Made by a program: the position numbers and the translations under genes
The notes under the pieces: generated by a model
Told to the model about the DNA's origin: nothing
The model's input: only the letters and a program-made list of their open reading frames with translations
The model's database searches: none
Part shown: positions 12,185-21,954 of the stretch, piece by piece
Position numbering within the stretch: the stretch's first letter is position 1
How the letters are laid out: every line of letters starts with the position of its first letter
NCBI GenBank assembly: GCA_023213395.1
Contig: CM041465.1
Span: 91,953,741 to 92,017,740 of the forward strand
Length of the DNA stretch: 64,000 bases
Direction: 5' to 3'
Source of the DNA: Cycas panzhihuaensis
Taxonomy: Eukaryota > Cycadophyta

Positions 12185-12300
12185 CTGGCCCCACAACAAA
12201 GATTGTGGTGCCACAAAATTTGTCATGGGACCGTTGAGTTTACATTGAAAACTTAGCAAGGCCCCATGTTAAACTTTGTGGTGCCATAGAGTTTAGCACG
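12185..12300 (+). promoter_or_regulatory. LTR-related palindromic motif upstream of antisense frame in element B
   Basis: The stretch beginning GCCCCATGTTAAACTTTG at about 12260 aligns with GCCCCATGGTAAACTTCG in the LTR (about 10070). I count 29 of 36 identical bases through ...GTGGT.CC...AGTTTA. A second related half lies at about 12190-12235. The antisense reading frame starts about 140 bp further on. A promoter role is inferred only from position. Confidence 0.45.
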
Positions 12301-13340
12301 TTGCGAAGGCCAACCAACTGAACAAGCAAAGGATGGCCCGAAGGAGTGCCAAACTCAGCCAGGAGGGGGTGAGGGGCAATCCTAAAGGCCCACAAATAGG
12401 TACATGATTGTTCTGATTTGTTCTTGGGTGTTTAATAGGCAATGATCACGATAGACAATCACAAGAACATCAGCATGGCAATGATGAGTTTTATAGAGAT
12501 GATGTCTCATGGGGACAGGCAGACATTAGGGAGATGCAACTTGCTAAAGGTCATCATGATGTCACAATATGCTTTAGATCAGTATCTATTGGTCGACATC
12601 ATCTCACACTGGGATTGTAGGTGATATGTATTTTACCTCCCCCAAGTAGGGGACATTACCATCACAGTAAGAGATATCTGGAGCATCTTGGAAGTACCAA
12701 TGGTAGGGGCATCGATATCACTAGGGGCATTACCTAACAATGACACCACACACAGGGAGGCTACCATCTTCTTTATAAGTTAGGACAGGTGGAAGAGGAG
12801 AGAGATACCTGTTCAGAGAATGGTAATTTTACAGATTCCTCAAGTGATAAAGTTGATTACACTTAGCATTCTGTTCCAGATCTCTTGAAAATATAACTAT
12901 AGAGACATTCTTGGTAGTTGGATGGATACAGTGAGGAGATGTGAGGCCGAGGAGAGGATGGATTGGGCCACCCTAATAGCGGCGAATCTGATCGCCCAGT
13001 TAGATGCCATTAGGATAATTGGGAGAGGAGGCTTCTTATACAACACATTACTGCATTGATGGTTTTTTTATTACTTCAGAGCAATGGCACCAGTAGGAGG
13101 GCCACACCTTATCTCAGTGCAGGCTCCCATGGTCCACAGGTGGCAGACTCAGTTCAGGGGGACTGAGGATCAGGTGCATGTCCGATGCTCAGTGGAGGCA
13201 ATGTCACTGGACCTCTGCACTATGGTAGATTATACGACAGACCCATATAGAGGGGTGAGATGGGATAGTGATGACAAGGCAGGCAGAGCTAGAGGAGCTG
13301 GAGGTGGTCCTAGAGGAGATGACAATGATGGTAGTGATGG

Positions 13341-13460
13341 GGCAGGCCCATCAGGAGCAACAGGTGGTGAGGCAGGTCCATCAGGGACCACAGGAGATGA
13401 GGCGGGGCCTTCGGGAGCTACGGGAGGAGAGGCAAGTCCCTAAAGAGCTATAGGGAGAGC
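13341..13460 (+). repeat. 30-bp coding minisatellite in antisense frame
   Basis: Starts at 13341, 13371, 13401 and 13431 are spaced exactly 30 bp and encode the ten-residue unit GPSGATGGEA with small changes; the fourth unit is broken by a stop. The period preserves the frame. Confidence 0.85.
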
Positions 13461-13669
13461 TAGGCCACCACACACACTAGTCAAGAGGCTGATGATAGTT
13501 AGGAGAGCCTGAGCAGTGGTGGAAACTATAACTGAGGAGATTGGAAGCGATGCTCCTGCAGGCCAGGTTGTTAACGAGGTGGTACTAGGGGAGGAGGAGG
13601 TACCAGTAGTTGGGGGAGGTCCTAAGGAGGAGGTGGTCATCCTAGTTGAGGAGCTGGCAGTCCTGGAGG

Positions 13670-13792
13670 GTGAGACACTACCTTTTTCTCTCCTCTTTCA
13701 ATCACTAGAGATCTAAATGCTTGGTTTGATTTGGTTATTTGGTATACATATATGGATGTTTATATTGACATACTGTGTGTTTGACTTTGTAG
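13670..13792 (+). other. Possible intron in antisense frame of element B
   Basis: The donor would be G|GTGAGA at 13669-13675. The acceptor TTTGACTTTGTAG ends at 13792 after a T-rich stretch. Joining 13669 to 13793 keeps an open frame for a further 33 codons; without splicing the frame stops at 13714-13716. There is no transcript evidence. Confidence 0.4.
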
Positions 13793-14330
13793 GAGTAGTG
13801 GAGATGGGGAGGTTAGTTGAGGCGGTAGTCCAGGAGATGTTCCCCCATGCCTACACAGAGGGGCAACCTCCCATCCAGGCGGGAGAGGAGTAATGATTGA
13901 TAGGGGCTCATACATCAGCATTTGCCTATTAGTTAGGGCCATATATGTGTGGGTAGTAGAGTCCTAGGAGCATCAGGAAAGAGTGGGATAGCTACAGTGA
14001 GAGCTGGATGGGACCAAAGTAGAGAGAGAAACCCTACGAGGTCAGGTCTAAGCACTAGAGGCTCATGGAGAAGTAGGTGGGGATGTAGAGTCACATATGA
14101 GTGGTAGTGCTCAAGGAGCATCTCTAAGGGATGGAGGAGAGGCTTTAAGGAGTAGACGGTAAGAGGGATCATATCTAGGTATGATACGATCAGCTGGTGG
14201 ATCAAGTGGCATCGAGATCATCATGGAACATGACTCATACCCCTATGATGGCGACAACCCTAAGGAGACCTCAGGATGAGGGGAGTGAGGCAGGGAGCTC
14301 CTAGAGGCGCAGGAGGAGTTTAGGAGATAT

Positions 14331-15158
14331 GTAGTCCCCTGGAGAGGAATTACATTGACCAGGAGACGATGTGCCATGAGTAGAGGATCACCAAAGAGTA
14401 GGGTGTACTAGGTTTTGATTTGGGAAAGCACCAAACCTCTAAGGAGTCACCATATATTACCACATGATTGTATTCCTTCCTATAAGGATTCTGGCTTCCC
14501 ACGGATGATGTACCATACCATTTGTATGATATGACACATTATGATTTTTTATGTATATAGACGGGGCCATCGATACCCCATTTGATATATGATAGTGTGT
14601 GATGATACATGATGATGTATTATGTTGCATTTATTTTTGTATGGATGTTTGTGTATACATGTGTATGAGGGTGCACAGATGCACTGGGAGTTATAGATCA
14701 TGATGATTTGAGTTGATTATTATGTGGTTTATGTTATAGGATTATTTAAGCCACATACACTTCCTTTCATATAGGGGCACACCCCTAGTGGGCATACATG
14801 ATCACTATGAATATCAATGATAGGCGTATGTGGGGCTAGGAGATAGGGAGCCATATATATCCATATAGGAGCATAGCAAAATATTCAAAGGAAGTACTGG
14901 CGAGAAAAGGAATATTGATACTCAAGCATGTCATCTTAGTTAGGGAGTATTTCCAGGCTTAGGAGCATCAGGGATAACACCCCCAATTAGGAGGATGAGG
15001 CCCCTAGGGAAAGGGAGATAAGAGGTTTCGCGGGAGGAACCCAAAAGGAGTGAGAAGGCCACCCTAAACCGCCATTCCAGCTATGATTAGGGGGAATGGG
15101 GATGCACCTAAGGTGGTAGTTTAGGCTCATTTTGGAGTAGAAGGAGAGAAAGAAATGG
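14331..15158. other. Element B spacer between antisense frame and integrase
   Basis: No recognisable protein on either strand. It contains runs of ATGAT-type words around 14590-14640 but no clear tandem repeat. Confidence 0.4.
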
Positions 15159-16330
15159 TCATACGTAAAATTTCTTTAGGAACTTTCCATTAATGGCTTT
15201 CTCAAATTCAAGACCTTCCAAGGTTGCAATCCTGTAAGTGCCATTATCATGGCTCTCGAGAATGACGAAGGGGCCAACCCATTTAGGTCTAAACTTGGAT
15301 AGGCAGTCATGGAGATATTCCAATTTGAGGACGTGGTCCCCAGGATGTAAAGGGCAAGGGTGAAGGTGCTTGTCGTACATCCTTTGTACCCTAGCCTTAG
15401 AAGCGAGATTTGCTTTGTAAGCGATCAAGCGCCTCTCATCTAAGGCCTTGAGGTCTAGGAAGTGAGCCTGATGAAGAGACTCCTCATTAATAAAACCCTA
15501 AAGAGAGACTTATAAAGAGGGAATCTCCACTTCTAATGGGAGAACTACCTCTGTTCTGTACATTAGGAAAAAAGGGATCATCCCCGTAGCAGTACAGATA
15601 GATATGCGATACACCCATAAGGTGGAAGGGAGTTGGAAATGTTAATCTTTTTGAGATTGGGCTACAGTTCTCTTTAAGATGTTTATGAGGAATTTGTTAA
15701 ATTATTCAACTTGGCCATTGGCATGAGGGTAATAGGAAGAGGAGGATTTGTGAGAAATTTTGAATTTCTCACAGATTTTATCCATCTCCTTATTATAGAA
15801 AGGAGTTCCATTATTCATAATCAGGACGTCGGGGACTCCAAAACGACAAATAATGTGCTAGTAGATGAAGGTGGTTATCATATTACTAGGGATAGAAGAT
15901 AGAGGGACCACTTCAGCCCATTTGGTGAAGTATTCCATAGTAGTCAAGATGAACTTGTGCTGTGATGAAGAAGGTGGAGATATGGCTTCGATAAGGTCTA
16001 ATCCCCACTGGGAGAAAGGCCATGGAGATATGAAAGGATTAGAGGCCTTAGAAGACAAGTGGGTGATGTTAAGATGCTCCTAGAACTGCCAACATCTCAG
16101 GGCATATGCATGGGCATCTTTGAGGATGGATGACCAGTAATACCCATGCGAAGGATCCATTGCGCCATGGATTAGCCTCCAGAATGCCCCCTGTAAATGC
16201 CGTTGTGGTATTCATGGAGTATTTAGTCCACTTCGTTAGGAATGATATAGTAGAGAAGGATCTCGTCAAAGGATCTATTGTGCGATACTTCACCCATAAG
16301 GAAGTATTGCCTAGAAGTAGTCTGAATAAG
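15159..16330 (-). pseudogene. Integrase of element B (Tat/Athila type, no chromodomain)
   Basis: Integrase joins the DNA copy to the host chromosome. On the minus strand the zinc-binding region reads ILHEYHNGIYRGHSGG, then HGYYWSSILKDAHAYALRC. The core follows: WGLDLIEAISPPSSSQHKF, TTMEYFTKWAEVVPL (first catalytic Asp now Glu), GVPDVLIMNNGTPFYN (second Asp now Asn) and ANGQVE (catalytic Glu retained). The C-terminal part, from about 15428, is open: MYDKHLHPCPLHPGDHVLKL, RPKWVGPFVILESHDNGTYR, INGKFLKKFYV. This is the GPY/F-type end found in the Tat/Athila branch. Frameshifts and two changed catalytic residues make it inactive. Confidence 0.85.
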
Positions 16331-16479
16331 CAACCTAACTTTGTCACTAGCCTTGGGACATGATTACTACTAGGTGAGGTATTGCACAATGTCCTCATAC
16401 TACTCACTATTGACAAGTGGATAAGGAGAAGAATCCTAAATGTACAAAATGGGCTCGTCAGGCAAAGAATCTTCAATGG

Positions 16480-18172
16480 AAATGTTGAAAGGGTTTGGGA
16501 TGGGGGTGTTAGCGAGTTGCTCGGCCACCACCATCCCCTTCTTTGATTTCCTATTAACAATTTGGAGGTCAAATTCCTGAAGGAGGATGGCCTACTTACT
16601 AGTCCTACCTGTAAGATTAGATCGGGTAAGCAAATATCTTAGGGGATCAGATTAAACAATCACCCAAATAGTGTTCTCAAGCAAGTAATGCCTAAACTTC
16701 TTGGTAGTGTGCACTAAGGAGAGGCACTCCTTCTTGGTGGGAGAGTAGTTAAGTTCAGTAGCCACGAGAGTGCGACTGATGAAATAAATAGCCCTTTCGG
16801 TTCTGGAATCATCCTCTTGGGTTAACATGGAGCCCAAGGACTCATTGATAGCTGAGGTATAGAGAATAAAAGGCCCATCAAAGAGAGGGGGTACTAGCAT
16901 CAGAGCAGAAGTAAGGGCTTCCTTAAGTTCTTCGAAGGCTTGCTGGGCCTTTAAAGACTAAATGAATGGTGCTCTTTTCTTTAATAGGTTGGTAAGGGGT
17001 TTGGCATTTATAGCAAAATTTGTTAGAAAATGCCTAAGAAATTCAAGCCTACCTAAGAATGACTTGATCTGCCATTGGGTTTTAGGAGGTAACATGTCAA
17101 TGATGGCCTTGACTTTGCTGGGGTTGATTTGGATTCCTTGTTTTAATACAAGGAAACCAAGGAGTTTATTAGTTGTTACAGCAAATATGCATTTGAGGGG
17201 ATTGAGACTTACGTGGTATTTGCAACATCGTATGAATATGGCTTATAAATTGAAAGGATGGTGGGCCCTAATACGTGAGAGACCCATCATATCATCCATG
17301 TAAACCTCTAAGGTTTTATTAATAAGGTCATGGAAAATGAATTACATCACTCTTTGGTAGGTGGCACCTACATTTTTTAGCTCGAAGGGCATCACCTTAT
17401 AGGTGAAGGTACCCCATGGGGTAGTGAAGGCTGTCTTATGATGGTCTTTAGGAGAAATCTAGATTTGATTATAGCTTGAGAAACCATCCATTAAGGACAT
17501 GACTTCAAAATTGGCAGTTCGATCAATGATTTAATTGATGAAAGGAAGTGGGAAGCTGTCCTTAAGACACATATTATTAATGTCATGAAAATCAACACAT
17601 ATCCTAATTATCCCATTCTTTTTAGCAATAGGGACAATGTTAGACACCCAGTTGAGGTAGTCAATAGAAGTGATTAACCCCATGTTTAGGAGTTTGTCGA
17701 CTTCTATCTTGATGGCAACTGAAAGTTTGGGGTGAAGAGGGCACTATTTTTGACATACAGGGTGAGCGCCCGAGATGGTGGTAAGATTATGGGTAACGAT
17801 TGAAGGGTCTATTCCCTTCATATCAAAATAATCCCATACGAAAATGTCTCAGAATTCTTGGAACAGAAGGATGTACTCTATTTCATTAGGACAACATTCC
17901 ACTCCTACCTTTATGACCTTTCCCGGGGCAAGGACTATGTCCTTAGTTATCCCTATGCACATAGTATTTACTTCCTCAAAGTTAAAAGGGGCTCGATCAA
18001 TAGGGAGGGGCAGAATAAGAGATGGATTTGGGTCAGCAAGAGATGAGCCAATAATTAAGACCTTCTGGTGACCAAGCCTATGGTAATCAGAAGGGAGGTT
18101 AGGCATGGAGCCCGCTAGATGCTCGAGAAAAGCCTCATCATCCTTGAAGTAATGCACTATATGGGTGGCCAC
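16480..18172 (-). pseudogene. Reverse transcriptase and RNase H of element B
   Basis: These domains copy the element RNA into DNA. Going leftwards: a linker (IEYILLFQEF at about 17850), HPKLSVAIKIEVDKLLNMGL, YLNWVSNIVPIAKKNGIIRI, CVDFHDINNMCLKDSFPLPF, VMSLMDGFSSYNQI, HHKTAFTTPWGTFTYKVMPF, the catalytic YMDD at 17291-17302, FLGRLEFLRHFL, then RNase H with FILYTSAINESLGSMLTQE, IYFISRTLVATELNYSPTKK and ECLSLVHTTKKFRHYLLEN. The YMDD box is intact, and in the RNase H the first Asp of Y-T-S/D-A appears as Ser. At least five in-frame stops are present, several where Gln or Trp is expected (for example YNQI-stop-ISP, FI-stop-SLKAQQ). Confidence 0.9.
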
Positions 18173-18930
18173 ACCTTAATAAGATGAGGAGAGAGGGGTA
18201 GAAAAAGCAGTGGGACTATAGCAATTGACCCACCAATCGACATATCTAAGGGACTCTGTGGAAGAATCAGAAAGAGTTTTCCTATGAGGAGCAACAAGAG
18301 TATCCCTAGTTTCATTGCCTACAGGGGTGACAAAGAGGGAGACACAATAATATGAGAGATCATTTGGTTGGTAGGAGTGATAACATGGGATCCAAGGGAA
18401 GAGCTAGTTTCTTCAATAATGGGGGTTTCAGGTCGAGACCTGAAACGAGGGAAGTGCCCCCTATTCATGCCTAGGAGAGAGATGGGATGAGGAAAGTCCT
18501 CATCCTTGCCATCAGAGTTATCGTCACTGAGCATAGTGAGATAACCATAGCTCCCCACACCAATAGGGGTAAAGTGTATGAGGTTGGAAGAAGAAGATGA
18601 AGGACCTTCTTCCAAAAGTGAGAGATTAGGGATGCCAATGCGATAAGCAGAAGTATAGGCAGAAAATCCCTTGTCACCTTTTACTTGACCATGAACTGCT
18701 TGACGAGGTTGTCTAGTGGGAGGAGGCTCCCGGGAGACAACCCTCATTTGCATGTCATGGATGAATTTAAGTTATCCCCATACGGATAAGCACATGTCTC
18801 CCATTTAGTCGAGCCATGGGCATCCCAAAAAAAGGTTGTAGTTGACGTTGATATTGAGAACTACAATGTCGGTGAGGACAGTCTTGTCCTCAAGAGTAAG
18901 GGAGATGGACACCAATCCCAAGGGTGCCTT
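18173..18930 (-). other. Element B linker between protease and reverse transcriptase
   Basis: One minus-strand frame is open for 144 codons (18319-18753). It is rich in Ser, Pro and acidic residues (EEGPSSSSSNL, SDDNSDGKDEDF). No domain recognised. Low-complexity linkers sit here in Tat elements, and element A has a comparable region at 48200-49250. Confidence 0.55.
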
Positions 18931-19530
18931 TTTGCTACCAGCATAGCCTTGACACTACCCTGAAACTAGTTCCAAGGCTGATATACTAAGCTTTTGCATG
19001 ACATGCAAGGGCATGGCATTAACAGAAGAACCATTGTCGATAACAGTTCTTTGTAAAGTGTAATCAGGAGTGTCAATTGTTATGGTAAAGGGGAAATGCC
19101 ATTTGCGTTTCCTTTCACCAGTAGGAGGAAGATCCTTGAGGTCAAAATAGATGATGGGTTCATGACTTAGGGTGACACCCAAGGCATGCATAGATGTATC
19201 ACCCGATCCCAAGGCTTCTAGGAGAAGTGCACGATGTTCAGGGTAGCTCCTCAAGACATCCATTATAGACATCCCTGTGGCCATGGTGTGGAGCTCATCA
19301 ATAATGGAGAAGGGCTTCCCCTTCACGGTAGGTTGGGGAAGAGCTCTTCGAAAGTCATAGCGATCAAGGCATATAGGAATAGTCTTAGGAAGTGCAAGGA
19401 CTTCCAGAAGAGGAATTCCTAAAAGAGGTTTAAGGTGAGGTATGGATGAAGAGGCACCGTTTGCCTCTTTAGCTACTTGAGATTGGGTTAGGACATATAA
19501 TGGTGTGGTCTCAAGCATCTAGATGACCTT
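18931..19530 (-). pseudogene. Aspartic protease region of element B
   Basis: The protease would cut the polyprotein into its parts. An open stretch of 187 codons (18955-19518) ends in TIDTPDYTLQRTVIDNGSSV followed by NAMPLHVMQKL. The active-site pattern is V-I-D-x-G-S-S-x-N-x-x-P, as in Tat/Athila proteases, and the catalytic Asp is present. The upstream half (KGKPFSIIDELHTMATGMSI, VLRSYPEHRALLLEALGSGD) is a conserved pre-protease segment also partly visible in element A. No frameshift is seen within this stretch. Confidence 0.8.
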
Positions 19531-21560
19531 CTTTCCCTTGTTTCGGGATCGAGAAGGTGAGGGAGTGCAATGGTTAGGAGAACCAGAGGAAGAGGACGAA
19601 TTTCTCATACCCTTCCCCTTGGCTTACAAAGGGTGAGGGTTTAGGGATCTTCCTCTATTTCAGCTACTCTTTTGTTGGCTATTGCGATCATATTTTCTAT
19701 GTTTGGGGAAGGGATCTCTATGGACGAGCTAGTCTAAGTTAGGCCTAGATGCTTGTTTGGGAGAAGAATCACATTGTAGGACAGCTCTAGGGTGCTGGGC
19801 CTAACATTATGAATCTTCATGGAAACATTCCCTATGGATGGAACACCACTTCTTCTCGAGGAAGGAATCAAGCTTCCTCACTTCAAAAGATTGGGTGTTA
19901 CCACCCCTGGGGGAAGCGACTTGAGAAGCTTGGTGGATTGGTTTATGCGAAGTAGGGGATGAAGGATCCTAAAGTTTGAGCTCCTTCATGGTACATTCAA
20001 ATGAATGTATAGCGGAAGTAAGAGGATCCAAGGTCTTCTCGGTCAGATGGGAAGGAGACTTGGCAAGCTGTTGGATTTTAGTCTCTCAGGTGGTGGAGGT
20101 GCCTTACGTCATTGTGAGGGCTTGAGAGGCTTCTTGAGTCTGGCTTGGATCTTAATAGCCACAAGTGCTAAGCACTTGGCTATGGAAGAGTCACACATAG
20201 TTGCCCCGATTTTAAGGACTTCGATGTGGATTTCTGGGCAAAGAGCATTGACAAAGAGGTCCCTCTTTAACTCCTTAGGTAGAGTTGCATTTGTGGAGTG
20301 AAGAAGGTCATGAAAGCATCTTACAAAGTCATGATTCATCTCATCGTGACCTTGTTTGAGAGACAAGAGGGCTTTCGTCTCACTCTTAAGTGGATGAGCT
20401 ACGTAAAAATAGTTGACAAATTCATCCACGAGTTATTGGAATGAAAAAATGGAATGTGCTAGTAGGCAATAGAACAACTTAAGGGCATCACCTTCAAGGG
20501 ATCATGGGAAAAGTTTCATAAGAATGTGTTCATAGGCCCAGTAATTGATACATGCCATAGAAAAGTGACAGACATGCTCTGTTGGGTCCTATGATAGGGT
20601 GCCATCAAATTTGGGAACCTCACAGATAAGGGTGTTGATCTATAGTCCATAATGGGGCATGCCCTTAATTGGATTGTAGGGTCAACAGAAGCTAGAAGAG
20701 GAGGTGGACAAGATTGCCCAGACCCTCCTTGGAGGGTTTGGGTTAAAGGGGGATGTTATCCTCCTATCATTTGGTGAGAAGATACGAATCCCAAATTCGA
20801 AAGGGCATGTATAGGAGCAGATGGGTGTGATGGACCCATTCCTCCTTAAGAAAATACTCTTTGTTGGAAAGGAGCTTAAGGGAAAGTGCCTTAGGAGAGG
20901 GCTTTCCCTCCTTGTAAAGACATAACATGTAACGTAGGATATCGGAAAAGAGGGGCGAGGGACCATGTTTTGCCCATATGGGCCACTCGTGGGTGGTGCG
21001 ACCTCATATAGGTTCAAAGGGTCAACCCTAAAAGCCAGAAGGGAGTTTCCCTTACCCTGCCCCCACAATTGAGAGGTGTAACCTGGAGGCACGTAAAGGG
21101 AAGAATCCCTAGGTTGAAGTTGAGAGTGTGTGGGGGTGGGCCCCACACAACAAGATGTAGGGGCACATGCAGGTACCCTAGATCTAACAGGTGGTGGATA
21201 GACTATTGGCAGAGTAGGAACAGTCATTTGACTGGACGGGGGCATGATCAAAGCGAGTTGGGAAGAGGACATGCCTTGAGTGGTCCCCAAGGAATATAAA
21301 CCATGGGAGGAAGAAGATGAAGTGATAGGTAGGCTCATCGTAGGTGGGGAAGTCGAATGAGATGAGCGAGGTAAAGCAGATGTAGAAGAAGGAGGTGCAA
21401 TGCTTTGCAAGATGTTCTCAAACCATTTAGGATATGGTTGGAGATGAGCAACTTAGAAGCATTGGCTAAGGACTTCCATTACATTAGTAGGAGGGGTATC
21501 TACTTGATCATAAGAGGTAGATGGAACCTGATACGAGGCGGACCCTATAGGACGATCCTT
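19531..21560 (-). pseudogene. Gag of element B
   Basis: The core at 20109-20640 reads KFDGTLS, DPTEHVCHFSMACINYWAYE, LEGDALKLFYCLLAHSIFSF, VDEFVNYFYVAHPLKSETKA, SLKQGHDEMNHDFVRCFHDL, KRDLFVNALCPEIHIEVLKI and CDSSIAKCLAL; stops fall where Trp or Gln is expected. Downstream, 19801-19860 gives KKWCSIHRECFHEDS followed by C, a C-x2-H-x4-H-x4-C knuckle variant. Upstream, 20682-21410 is an uninterrupted Pro/Ser-rich segment of 242 codons, unusual for so decayed an element. The start codon could not be fixed. Gag forms the particle and packages RNA. Confidence 0.75.
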
Positions 21561-21936
21561 ATGAGAGTCACCATCGTGGTGGTGAAACTCTAGGGGGGAT
21601 GAAACCTCTACTTCATGAGTAGAGAGATGGTTGAAATGTGGGTGCTGCTCGTCACCCGGGTAAAAGATAGGGTCCTCACCCTCTTGGGTAGACCCCTAAA
21701 AAGAAGTAGAAGGCTCATGTGATTTGGATATGTAGGCATGATATGCCCGATCTGAGGGGAATCCCTTTATAGTTGAATTGGGATCTGACGTAAGAAGGGA
21801 GTGATATAAGGAGTCTTCCAACAATGGAGGTAGACCTCGCAAGCAACGTGAGAATCATCGCATACAAGTTCTGCCTATGGGTTAGAAGAAAGTAGGAGAG
21901 ATAAAGTGGTGTGCATGTTGGGGGCTGCCCAACCAA
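21561..21936 (-). other. Element B 5' leader
   Basis: Lies between primer site and gag. No conserved protein pattern; one short minus-strand frame without support. Confidence 0.4.
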
Positions 21937-21954
21937 ACTAAAATATGGTCGCCA
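21937..21954 (-). other. Primer-binding site of element B
   Basis: The minus strand reads TGGCGACCATATTTTAGT one base inside the LTR edge. The first 13 bases equal those of element A, and the leading TGG fits the CCA end of a tRNA. I cannot say which tRNA without a comparison. Confidence 0.75.

Larger units (their letters stand above)
12442..14330 (+). pseudogene. Antisense accessory frame of element B: plant-mobile-domain-like protein with coiled coil
   Basis: One plus-strand frame runs from 12442 to about 13669 with six stops but no frameshift. It contains YLLVDIISHWDCR, then YLPQVGDITITVRDIWSI and LEVPMVG. This fits the plant mobile domain (aminotransferase-like) pattern, F/Y-L-P-x-x-G-E/D-x-T-x-T-x-x-D-x-x-x-x-L-x-x-P-x-x-G. 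Next come VRRCEAEERMDWATLIAANL, IAQLDAIRIIGRGGFLYNTL, a Gly/Ala/Glu-rich repeat and an acidic stretch (EEVPVVGGGPKEEVV). An intron-like gap (13670-13792) leads into VVEMGRLVEAVVQEMF, and later a heptad-rich segment (EHQERVG...ELDGTKVERETLRGQV). It is opposite in direction to all other genes of the element. Such antisense frames are known in some plant Tat elements. Function unknown; a captured host gene is possible. Confidence 0.55.

Noticed and set aside
13440-14205. Minus-strand frames opposite the antisense gene
   Set aside because: Pro/Ser/Leu-rich shadows of the Gly/Glu-rich plus-strand frame; the plus strand carries the conserved blocks.
16069-16572. 167-codon minus-strand frame
   Set aside because: Wrong frame over most of its length; the integrase zinc region reads in a neighbouring frame (HGYYWSSILKDAHAYALRC).
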